This document shows positions 53,080 to 62,119 of a DNA stretch of 64,000 nucleotides, in pieces. This DNA comes from Dermacentor variabilis (taxonomy: Eukaryota > Arthropoda > Arachnida > Ixodida > Ixodidae). Position numbers and translations under genes: made by a program. Where the stretch lies: contig NC_134570.1 in assembly GCF_050947875.1 (NCBI RefSeq), forward strand, positions 244,086,584-244,150,583, in the 5' to 3' direction. Numbering within the stretch: position 1 is the stretch's first letter; each line of letters opens with the position of its first letter. Under the pieces are notes generated by a model, which made no database searches, had not been told where the DNA came from, and saw only the letters and a program-made list of their open reading frames with translations.

Positions 53080-53419
53080 TATAACTAGTGATGCCCTGAA
53101 TTCCTTTCGCAACTCACTAGCACAAGTTCATTGGGATAACATTGGCGTTGCTAGTGACGCAGACGAGGCTTACAATGAGTTTCTTGAAGTCTTCAAACAG
53201 CTCTACCATTCCTGCTTCCCATTAAAAGTGCGTGGATCAAAACGTAATATTCGCAAACCTTGGGTAACTTCTGAGTTACGCCAAGAAATTAAAATGATAA
53301 ACAAGCTTTACAACATGTTTTTAAAATCCAGTTCAACAGATGACTTGCGGATGTTTAGGAAATAGAGGAACAGGTTAACAAAAAAACTGCACCAGGCACG
53401 CGCGGGATACTACTCTACA

Positions 53420-53453
<34 letters not shown>

Positions 53454-54776
53454 GAAGCAGCAGCAACAGCCTGGTTACGCCCACTGCAGGGCAAAGGCCT
53501 CTCCCATACTTCTCCAACAACCCCGATCATGTACTAATTGTGGCCATGTCGTCCCTGCAAACTTCTTAATCTCATCTGCCCACCTAACTTTCTGCCGCCC
53601 CCTGCTACGCTACCCTTCCCTTGCAATCCAGTCCGTAACCCTTAATAACCATCGGTTATCATCCCCCCTCATTACATGTCCTGCCCATGCCCTTTTCTTT
53701 TTCTTGATTTCAACTAAGATGTCATTAACTCACGTTTGTTCCCTCACCCAATCTGCTCTTTTCTTATCCCTTACTGTTACACCTATCATTCTTCTTTCCA
53801 TAGCTGATTGTGTCCTCCTCAATTTAAGTAGAGCCCTTTTTGTAAGCCTCCAGGTATCTGCCCCGTACGTGAGTACTGGTAAGACACAGCTGTTATACAC
53901 TTTTCTTTTCAACAAAAATGGCAACCTGCTGTTCATGATCTGAGAATGCCTGCCAAACACACCCCAGCCCATTCTAATTCTTCTGATTATTTCAGTCTCA
54001 TGATATGGATCCGCGGTCACTACCTGTCCTAAGTAGATGTATTCCCTTACCACTTCCAGTGTCTCGCTACCTATCATAAACTGCTGTTCTCTTCCTAAAC
54101 TGTTGAAGATTACTTCAGTTTTCTGCAGATAAATTTTTAGACCAACTCTTCTGCTTTGCCTTTCCAGGTCAGTGAGCATGCATTGCAGTAGGTCCCCTGA
54201 GTTACTAAGCAAGGCAATATCGTCAGCGTATCGCAAGTTACTAAGGTATTCTCCATTAACTCTTATCCCCAATTCTTCCCAATCCAGGTCTCTGAATACC
54301 TCCTGTAAACACACTGTGAATAGCATTGGAGAAATCGAATTTCCCTGCCTGGCTCCTTTATTGGGATTTTGTTGCTTTCTTTATGGAGGACTCGGTGGCT
54401 GTAGAGCCTCTATAGATATCTTTCAGTATTTTTACATAGGGTTCGTCTACGCCCTGATTCCGGAATGCCTCCATGACTGCTGAGGATTCGACAGAATCAA
54501 ACGCTTTCTCGTAATCAATGAAAGTTATATATAAGGGATGGTTATATTCCGCACATTTCTCTATCACCTGATTCACAGTGTGAATATGGTCTATTGTTGA
54601 GTAGCCTTTACGGAATCGTGCCTGGTCCTTTGCTTGACAGAAGTCTAAGGTGTTCCCGATTCTATTTGCGATTACTTTAGTAAATAGTTTGTAGGCAACT
54701 GACAGTAAGCTGATCGATCTATAATTTTTCAAGTCTTTGGCGTCCCCTTTCTTATGGATTAGGATTATGTTAGCGT
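52752..54776. repeat. 2.0-kb direct duplicate, copy 2
   Basis: The original-context copy matching 47459-49486. Here the Tigger-C, LINE F and RTE pieces are continuous with the rest of each element on both sides, so this copy is the likely source. Confidence 0.88.
53080..53421 (+). pseudogene. LINE F linker segment between Tigger-C and RTE
   Basis: Reads TSDALNSFRNSLAQVHWDNI, EAYNEFLEVFKQLYHSCFPL and RKPWVTSELRQEIKM. Then RMFRK-stop-RNRLTKKL with a TAG shared by the duplicate copy, and ARAGYYST before the RTE insertion. It is the domain between endonuclease and RT of ORF2. Confidence 0.88.
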
Positions 54777-55482
54777 TCTTCCAAGGTTCCGGTACGCTCG
54801 AGGTCATGAGGCATTGCGTATACACGGTGGCCAGTTCCTGTAGAACAATCTGCCCACCATCCTTCCACAAATCTGCTGTTACTTGATCCTCCCCAACTGC
54901 CTTGCCCCTTTGCATAGCTCCCAAGGCTTTTTTTTACTTCTTCCGGCGTTACCTTCGGGATTTCGAATTCCTCTAGACTATTTTCTCTTCCATTATCGTC
55001 GTAGGTGCCACTGGTACTGTATAAATCTCTATAGAACTCCTCAGCCACTTGAACTATCTCATCCATATTAGTGATGATATTGCCGGCTTTGTCTCTTATA
55101 GCATACATCTGATTCTTGCCTATTCCTAGTTTCTTCTTCACTGCTCTTAGGCTTCCTCCGTTCCTGAGAGCATGTCCAATTCTATCCATATTATACTTCC
55201 TTATGTCAACTGTCTTACACTTGTTGATTAACTTCGAAAGCTCTGCCAGTTCTATTCTAGCTGTAGGGTTAGAGGCTTTCACATATTGGCGTTTCGTCTC
55301 CTGCGATAGCTTACTGATATCCTCTCTCACGGAGTTACCACCGAATTCTATTGCACACTCCTTAATGATGCCCACAAGATTGTCGTTCGTTGCTTCAACA
55401 CTAAGGTCCTTTTCCTGAGTTAAAGCCGAATACCTGTTTTGTAACTTGATCTGGAATTCCTCTATTTTCCCTCTTACCGCTA
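53422..55482 (-). mobile_element. RTE-clade LINE, 5' truncated, with 13-bp target duplication
   Basis: Flanked by ACTACTCTACATT at 53409-53421 and 55483-55495. LINE F sequence reads across the empty site as GYYSTLLEVKN. The tail (GAT)n with CTG/CTT units lies at 53422-53462. Length is 2,061 bp; the endonuclease is absent, as usual for 5' truncation. Confidence 0.93.
53560..55440 (-). pseudogene. RTE reverse transcriptase, copy 2
   Basis: The linker region 55375-54930 contains KRQYVKASNPTARIELAEL, NMDRIGHALRNGGSLRAVKK and VAEEFYRDLYSTSGTYDD. A T-run (54926-54933) causes a frameshift. The RT continues: GKAVGEDQVTADLWKDGG, ANIILIHKKGDAKDLKNY, TFIDYEKAFDSVE, then after a shift near 54360 LFTVCLQEVFRDLDWEELG and LRYADDIALLSNSGD (YADD at 54219-54230), YLGQVVTAD and YGADTWRLTKR. 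The C terminus reads KKRADWVREQT and beyond. It is dead because of two or more frameshifts. Confidence 0.9.
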
Positions 55483-55495
55483 ACTACTCTACATT

Positions 55496-56545
55496 ACTTG
55501 AAGTTAAAAATGGTCGACACGATTTGCTCTGGTCAAGATTGAATTTTCTACTTAGACGTGAACAACGACAAGCTGCCCCAAGTACGCTAAAGCTAGATAA
55601 CAAAGGCATATCTGGAGAAGAGTTAGCATATGCCTTTAACAACTTTTTTAGAACCCTAGCTCATAGCAACCCGCAACGTGATTCGAATAAATACATTAAT
55701 TCTTACAATAATGAATCGATATTTCTGAACTCGGTTACAAAAGAAGTTATATCAGTAATACAAAACCTTAATAACAGCCATAGCTATGACATTGCCGGAA
55801 TTCAAGTAAGGCCTGTGAAGCATGTTGTGGGAGTCATTGCGCCTGTTATTGCAGATATATTTAACTTATGCTTAGCTACCAGCAGATTTCCTAATAAAAT
55901 GCAAATAACCAAAGTAAGAGTTATATATAAGAAAGGAGACTGCAATGGTTTAGGAAATTATACACTAGTGTCTATACTCCCAATCTTCTCAAAAGCTTTT
56001 GAGATAGTTCTACATATTAAGTTGTCTAATTTTATTAATAAGCATGATCTTCTCTCACTGAATCAATTTGGGTTTTGTAAAAATAAGTCTGCCGAATAAG
56101 TACTACTCGAACAAAAGGAATACATACTAACACAGTTTGAAAAGAAAGCCTTCGTTATTGGTGTCTTCGTGGACTTCAAGAAGGCATTTGATTTATTGAA
56201 CCACACTATACTCCTAAATAACATAAGGAGTGTTGTGGTTTTCGGGAACAGGCTCAAATGCTTCTTAAATCACATTTATCACGTAGCAAACAGGCTGTCT
56301 GCGTAGACAATATGAAATCTGAACTAAAATCTGTTACTTCTGGCATTCCACAGGGCAGTATATTGGGACCATTACTATTTAATATGTACCTTAATGATAT
56401 CTCCAACATTAACTCCACTGCTAAATTTGTTATCTACGCTGATGACACTAGCATCTTTGTTGCTAGAAATTATTTAGGTCTTTTTGTTCGGGAATGCAAT
56501 GACACTATGAACAAATTACAAAAATGGGCCGAATCCAAGTGAATG
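55496..56545 (+). pseudogene. LINE F reverse transcriptase
   Basis: Continues after the RTE insertion: LLEVKNGRHDLLWSRLNFLL, ISGEELAYAFNNFFRTLA, VRPVKHVVGVIAPVIADIFN, TKVRVIYKKGDCNGLGNY and LNQFGFCKNKSAE to a TAA at 56097. After frame changes it gives GVFVDFKKAFDLLNHTILL, then 56258-56542 with SGIPQGSILGPLLFNMYLND and FVIYADDTSIFVARN. YADD is at 56435-56446 and looks intact, but the gene has several breaks. Confidence 0.88.
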
Positions 56546-57288
56546 TGTATAAATTAAAAGAAGACACAAGCTGTCATATTCAGCCCTAAAAATAAACCAG
56601 TTCCCTCCCCTCTCGAGATTAAGGTGAATTCACGACGTATAGATGTGGTTGAGCAATTTAAATGTCTCGAAGTAGTTTTTTCCTCCTATATGTCTTGGGA
56701 AAATCACGTGGACCATATCACAACGAAACTGGCTCAAATAACTGGGATCGTAGGCCGGCTCAGATACGTTCTTCCAAAGCCTGTAAAGTTACTCCTCTAA
56801 AATTCCCTTCTTTACTCCTATATAAACTATTGTCATTTAGTATGGGGCACAGCCACAATTAGCTGTCTTCTGCGCATCGACATTTTGGAAAAGAACCTCC
56901 TTCGTCATGTTCACAATGTCCCCTGAGGCTCACCGAGCATGGATCTCTTTCTGCAAAGTAGTGTGCTGAACATCCACAACTTGTTCAAATACCGCTTAAG
57001 TGTTCAGTTTAAACTGGAAACAGGAAGAAACGTAAACCACATATGTTACCTTGCTGATTTACGTACCCAAGAAGCAACCAACAAGGCATGCGGAGAATTG
57101 GGTAGTGCCGACCCCTCGACTAAATTCCGATAGAGAACGCCTACAATTCACTCTTCCTTCCCTCTTAAATGCTTATGTATATAATAATATTGATTTTTTC
57201 AGTGCGTCAAACAGTGCTTTGCATGCTATGTATGTTACCATGTAGGTTCTGTTTTTCTTTGCGGTGAATATTGTTTAAATATTGTGTC
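56546..57288 (+). pseudogene. LINE F post-RT region
   Basis: Heavily mutated C-terminal part: IDVVEQFKCLEVVFSSYMSW (about 56640-56700) and IHNLFKYRLSVQFKLET (56967-57030) are recognisable against LINE A (FNEKMAWDDH, IHDLYAYRLIS). The 3' UTR starts near 57244 and is interrupted by the hairpin at 57289. Confidence 0.75.
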
Positions 57289-57491
57289 ATGAATAAAGGG
57301 AAATCGGACATCCACCCGTTCGTAACAATTGCTACAAAAGAAACCCATACGGGTTCCTCGAAAGAAAAGCCTCATAGTTGAAGAAAAATTTTTCTTCTTC
57401 ACCTATGAGGTTTTTCTTTCGAGGAACCCATATGGGTTCCCTTTGTAGCAATTGCTACGAACGGGTGGATGTCTGATTTCCGTTTATTCAT
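57289..57491. repeat. 203-bp palindromic hairpin element in LINE F 3' UTR
   Basis: Arms start ATGAATAAAGGGAAATCGGA and, inverted, ATGAATAAACGGAAATCAGA. They include ACGGGTTCCTCGAAAGAAAA and TAGCAATTGCTAC and meet at GAAGAAAAATTTTTCTTC. Pairing is about 95% over nearly the full length. LINE F 3' UTR sequence continues on both sides. I see no obvious target duplication, so it may be a foldback MITE. Confidence 0.88.
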
Positions 57492-57750
57492 TACTTCTCT
57501 CCACTTTGCGGGTTTCCGCAGAACTACAACGTCAAATATTGTATCATTTCGTTATGTTTTCTTTTGTACTTGTTCATTATTGTATCAGTGTTATTATACT
57601 GCAATTACCTTTGTTTTAAAATCCTTGCTGTGAAGCCACTGCCAAGCGAAAGGGGGCTGCGGCTTTGTCAAGCTGTTTCTGACAGCTTTTCCTGCGCCTC
57701 CACTGTCTGTATTTGTACAAAGCAGAAATAAAGAATTTCAATTTGAGTTT

Positions 57751-59404
57751 GTAGTAAAATTACCATGAGGGAACAACATACAAAAAGAACACTTTCGTCC
57801 ATCCGCCCTGAGTGTGTGTACGACAATCAGCAGTGCCCAGAGAAAACCACTGTGTTCATCTCTTCCTGTGTTCAAAAACTGTCGATACTTGAGAAGGCTG
57901 CCGCGAAATATAATTAACTGCCTCTCTGTGATAGCCACTATAGTTTCGTGCATGTTGGTGTCTTCTTCTTACGCAGACGATACCGTCAAGATGCGTGTGG
58001 TGCAGGTTACCCTCACATTTATTTAGTTTCATCCCCCCTCCCCCCCCCGTACTGAAGGCCTCAAGAACACACCCCACATGCTGTAAAATATATAGCTGAA
58101 GATCGCTGCTTTTCACAATAGGGTTAGCAGCGATAGCTGTGAATGTGGCATGCGATGACTGGGAAGTAGATTTGCTGATGCCGGAATAAGCCGGCATTTA
58201 CATGTGACACGGCCGGGGAAGTATTGCATGGTAGCAGCTGCAGCTCACTGCTACTGCTCTCGATCGCGCACTCCACGCACCTTTTCCTTAAAATCCATGC
58301 AATATCATACATCCCAACATCCCATACAATCACAGTCTGCAGCAGAGAATGGCGGCGCATTTCAGTTATCACCAATAAAGAGGGTGCGTACGCTTCCAAC
58401 AGCAGCACGCACTGTGACACAGGTGAAGATGCTTATTGCAACAGGGTTGATCGAGGTAGCTATGAATGCGGCAGGCGACGACCTAGGACAAAATTTGCTG
58501 ATGCCTGAGAAAGAAATTTAGTGTACGCCATCGTTTTTACACGAGACGGGCAGGCGAGTATTGCAGTGAAGCTGCAACCACAAGCGGTTACTGGTCTCGA
58601 TCACGAGCACCTCACACGTTTTCTTGTTTACGTGCGACCAAGCGGCCAGAAAACGTATCATATGATCGCAGCTTGGCAATGTCCTGAGCATTGGTATCAA
58701 AAGATAGTGTTTTGCAGGTCCGTACTGTCACGTGGTAGTAACAGTGAAGAAAGTAGCAAAGCTGTGAGTAACGAAACTAGCTTTTTGTTGGGTGAACCTG
58801 TGCCCTCTATAGGCTACACTCAAGGAACAACGGCAGCAGCGAACACAGTTGGCGATCATCTGTAATCTGTTCAGTGGGTAAAGCACGTCAGCTGCTATAC
58901 ATGAGCCATCAAATATTCCAGAGTAATCGCTGGTGCCCGTGTGTCTTCCAGAAAGTTCTACACCATTCGCGTCACGCATACATGCAATGAGATTACACAA
59001 GTTTCAGCGACAACAGACAGCGGATAGAAGGATCGATAACATTCCAGAAACTTCCTATACATGCAGGTACGTCCTGCACTGAGCGATAACATTTCTTAGA
59101 CAGTGAAAAGCGCTCAGGCATAAAAGACAAACGAGTCCACGTCTCAGTATGAACTGGTAAAAAATAAGCATAACCCAATGGGGTCATTTCTTGCATTCTC
59201 AATTGCGAACGTTGGCGCCAGGAAATTGTATGTATCAGGATCATATCAATGAGGCTCTACTCTACGTCCTTAAGTTACAGCCCAACCACAGTGCTGCCAC
59301 TGCGTTAGATTTTTTAAAGTAGGGTCGCAACTAGCAAAAAACACAGTTTTTTAGCTTATTCTTGAACATTTGTTTTGAAAGCTTACATCCACACTCGTAT
59401 ATAT
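57751..59404. other. Unassigned sequence with a diverged tandem duplication
   Basis: I see no gene. A C-run lies at about 58036-58048. Segments at about 58120-58270 and 58444-58610 are related, with an offset near 324 bases (for example TTTGCTGATGCC at both, and CTCGATCGCGCACTCC versus CTCGATCACGAGCACCTC). It may be host intron or an old element. Confidence 0.45.
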
Positions 59405-59570
59405 TATATATATAATAAAACCTCGTTAACATGAACACCACATTAACTTTTCAGAAATTCCCTGCTGAGTGCTTATAGTTTCAATGTAATAATATTTCAG
59501 TACTACAAACTTCAGAATATCAAATTTATCAGAATAATGATCATCGTTTTAAAAGAGTTAACTGCTGCGC
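59405..59570 (+). mobile_element. Tigger end fragment related to Tigger-A
   Basis: AAAACCTCGTTAACATGAAC, ACCACATTAACTTTTCAGAA and TTCAGAATATCAAATTTATC correspond to the end of Tigger-A read inwards from 29834 (ACGAACACCACATTAAC, then AACTTTTCAG). Only about 160 bp remains. The outer CAGT terminus is degraded. Confidence 0.62.
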
Positions 59571-59729
59571 CAGTTATTGATCTTACACACTGAAAAGATT
59601 TTGCGCCAAAAAACAACACACACAAGAAAGATGACACCACGGGTGCTTGTGGTGTTGTCGTGTTGTGTTGTAGTGTTGTGGTGTGGATAATAATTTAGTT
59701 CCCATGTCGTGTTAACGCATTAGCAACGA
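59571..59729. other. Low-complexity spacer before LINE J
   Basis: Holds an ACACACA/GTGTTG-rich stretch (59618-59690) with partial inverted symmetry (GACACCAC...GTGGTGTT). No gene is visible. LINE J begins at GTGGGCACGGG, 59730. Confidence 0.5.
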
Positions 59730-60397
59730 GTGGGCACGGGAGAGCAGCGACGATGTTGTTGCTCAAAATCCCCTTCTGCTTTCATATGCAGTTCATCGCC
59801 TTATTCTTCGGATGGCTATCCGCGCCTGCGCTTGGACCAACTGCCCCTGCATCGACGCCGTTGCCGTTATCTTCACCGCTCTTGATACCTTCGGCGACAG
59901 CGAGCGATTATGTCCAGTACGAGCTTTGCCCTGGTGCCACCTCCACATCATGGTCAAGCACGGCATCAGCATTGCCACCGACAGCATTTTACCGCCGGGA
60001 TTTAAAGGACTTGCATCGGCTTTCCGCCTTCAGTGGGCACGGGAGAGCAGCGACGATGTCGTTGCTCAAAATCCCCTTCTGCTTTCATATGCAGTTCATC
60101 GCCTTATTCTTCGGATGGCTATCCGCGCCTGCGCTTGGACCAACTGCCCCTGCATCGACGCCGTTGCCGTTATCTTCACCGCTCTTGATACCTTCGGCGA
60201 CAGCGAGCGATTATGTCCAGTACGAGCTTTGCCCTGGTGCCACCTCCCCATCATGGTCAAGCACGGCATCAGCATTGCCACCGACAGCATTTTACCGCCG
60301 GGATTTAAAGGACTTGCATCGGCTTTCCGCCTTCACTGGGCACGGGAGAGCAGCGACGATGTTGTTGCTCAAAATCCCCTTCTGCTTTCATATGCAG
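59730..60397 (+). repeat. LINE J 5' monomers (303-bp unit, 2.2 copies)
   Basis: GTGGGCACGGGAGAGCAGCG begins at 59730, 60033 and 60336; the ATG follows at 59753, 60056 and 60359. The unit is 303 bases (101 codons) and only about three positions differ. The third, partial unit stops at TTTCATATGCAG (60397), followed by GTTGGT. The first two continue with TTCATC at the same point. Confidence 0.95.
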
Positions 60398-61336
60398 GTT
60401 GGTGCAGCCCCATGTCTTTATTGTAAACGTTCAAGCAACCGATGTCTCTTGCTCTTCCCGTGCCCAAGTGTTGTTTGTGATACCTTGAATGACTGTATAT
60501 TTGTCGTTAAACTTCTGATGCTAAGCGGTGACTTAGAACAAAACCCCGGTCCTCCCCAGCCTGACCCTAGCAAAGCGCACAAGGAACTGCTTGACGCCAT
60601 TACTGCCTTGTCGACAAAATTTGACAAGCGTCATGCGGAAGTAATGGAATCCTTGGCCGATTTAAAGGAAAACCAAGGGGCACTTACGCAAAAAGTTTCA
60701 GATCTTACAGAAAGATTGGTAACTTTAGAATCTGTTGTTGAATCTATTGAAAATGCGTCGGCGCCAACTGAAATTAACCGCCTTGTTCATGAAACTGTTA
60801 GGACTAAAGGTGCCGTACTCAACTCAAGGCTCGACGAATTCGAAGATCGGTCTCGAAGGGACAATTTGTTATTTTATGGCATAGCTGACAATGCTAACGA
60901 GACGTGGGCACAGTTCGAAGACTGTATTAAAGATCTACTGTCGCGTCATCTAAGCTTGAACGTTACCGATAATATGATCGACAGAGCGCACAGGCTGGGT
61001 TCCTTTGTGCAACTAAAGACACGCCCAGTTATCGTAAAGTTTGCGTCTTTTAAAACCAAAGAGTTTGTTCTTTCTCAGAAAGCGAAGCTGAAAACAGCTG
61101 GCATCTCTGTAGGCGAAGACATCTGCAGATCAACACGCTTGTCACGAAAAAAATTAATTGAATATGGAAAATCTAGCGGTCAACCTTTTTCACTGCGCTT
61201 TAACAAACTTATCATCAACAAAAAGCGCTACATCTACTGCGCATCCACAGATAACGTTTGTGAAGTTGACTTCCCTCGTGAGTCACATGGTAATCGCAAC
61301 CCACCTTTAAACAATACTGGCAATTCGTCTGCGTAG
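59753..61336 (+). CDS. LINE J ORF1: repeated leader, 2A-like motif, coiled coil, RRM-like protein
   Basis: 527 codons, intact. Residues 1-202 are two in-frame monomers, each starting MLLLKIPFCFHMQ or MSLLKIPFCFHMQ, with a hydrophobic stretch FIALFFGWLSAPALG that looks like a signal peptide. A third start (MLLLKIPFCFHMQ) leads to LLLFPCPS and LMLSGDLEQNPGP; the motif is residues 260-267. The coiled coil spans about 280-340 (TQKVSDLTERLVTLESVV). RRM-like strands are RRDNLLFYGI and RPVIVKFASFK; the C-terminal domain ends NNTGNSSA. A smaller product may start at 60056 or 60359. 2A skipping would release an ORF1 protein starting with Pro. Confidence 0.92.
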   Translation: MLLLKIPFCFHMQFIALFFGWLSAPALGPTAPASTPLPLSSPLLIPSATASDYVQYELCPGATSTSWSSTASALPPTAFYRRDLKDLHRLSAFSGHGRAATMSLLKIPFCFHMQFIALFFGWLSAPALGPTAPASTPLPLSSPLLIPSATASDYVQYELCPGATSPSWSSTASALPPTAFYRRDLKDLHRLSAFTGHGRAATMLLLKIPFCFHMQVGAAPCLYCKRSSNRCLLLFPCPSVVCDTLNDCIFVVKLLMLSGDLEQNPGPPQPDPSKAHKELLDAITALSTKFDKRHAEVMESLADLKENQGALTQKVSDLTERLVTLESVVESIENASAPTEINRLVHETVRTKGAVLNSRLDEFEDRSRRDNLLFYGIADNANETWAQFEDCIKDLLSRHLSLNVTDNMIDRAHRLGSFVQLKTRPVIVKFASFKTKEFVLSQKAKLKTAGISVGEDICRSTRLSRKKLIEYGKSSGQPFSLRFNKLIINKKRYIYCASTDNVCEVDFPRESHGNRNPPLNNTGNSSA

Positions 61337-62119
61337 CTATCTTCCCGCCATGCAAATGATGTGTCTCTTCTTTTTACCAATGTACGTAGTGTGCTCAACA
61401 AGCGAGCAGCACTCTCGGCTCATATTGATTCATGTTCCGCTGATATTGTTATTCTATCCGAAACATGGCTTTCTGCAAAAGTTCAAAGCAGTGAAATCTT
61501 TGACTGTGAAAAGAAATACGCTATTTATCGCTATGACCGCGATGTTCGTATCGGTGGGGGTGTCTTGATCGCTGTTAATGAAGAGTTTCCTTCTTCAAGT
61601 GTCCCAGTCATGTCAGCTTTAGAAGTGGTGTGCGTGCGTATTACCATTGACACTAGAGATTGCATTTTTTGCGTGTGTTACAGACCCCCAACTGCACCCC
61701 GTTCTTTCTGTGATGAACTTCATGACGTCTTAAATAATATAGTTACGCGATACCCCACGTTGCCTTTTTTTCTGTTAGGAGATTTCAACCTTCCAAACAT
61801 ATCATGGCACAGTGGTACCGCCACTATCACAAAAAATTCTTCGGAATGCGCACAGTTTCTTGGTGTTTGTTCGGATTTCAACCTCGCACAACTTGTTGAT
61901 GAACCTACTCGTACTACTGCTGTTTCCGCTAATATCCTTGATCTCGTTTTTACTACTACACCTGATCTGGTTTCCAAACTTACATATATCCCTGGTTTAA
62001 GTGACCACTTGATTATTCATTTCACTTTGCGTGCCCATGTTTCTACTAAAAAGAGCTTTAAGGTTGTTCGCGATTACAAGCACGCCGATACGGCTTCTAT
62101 CACGACAGAAATGGAATAA
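61337..62119 (+). pseudogene. LINE J ORF2 endonuclease (in frame after ORF1 TAG, no AUG)
   Basis: Directly after TAG 61334-61336 and in the same frame: SLLFTNVRSVLNKRAAL, VILSETWLSAKVQSSEI, RIGGGVLIAVNEEF, CVCYRPPTAP, FLLGDFNLPNISWHSG, ANILDLVFTTTP and GLSDHLIIHFTLR (Asp-His). No Met precedes the catalytic ETW; the first is in PVMSALE, about 89 codons in. A TAA at 62117-62119 interrupts (EME-stop-FTAAY). Confidence 0.9.

Larger units (their letters stand above)
49487..57750 (+). mobile_element. LINE F, CR1-like retrotransposon with three nested insertions
   Basis: Own segments are 49487-51574, 53080-53421, 55496-57288 and 57492-57750. Tigger-C, the RTE element and a hairpin occupy the gaps. 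It has a 5' UTR with TTTTTGCAG|GTTAGC at 49770-49784, ORF1 with a PHD-like finger, endonuclease, RT (YADD at 56435-56446), and a 3' UTR ending AATAAAGAATTTCAATTTGA near 57745. It is the same family as LINE A. Reading frame continues across each insertion, which confirms the nesting. Confidence 0.9.

Noticed and set aside
59730..60397. CRISPR-like or satellite array
   Set aside because: Only 2.2 copies of a 303-bp unit, without spacers, at the exact 5' end of a LINE.
59812..60426. A second long open frame (about 200 codons) overlapping the LINE J monomers
   Set aside because: Because the monomer is 303 bases, any frame open in one copy is open in all. It has no homology and is a shadow of ORF1.
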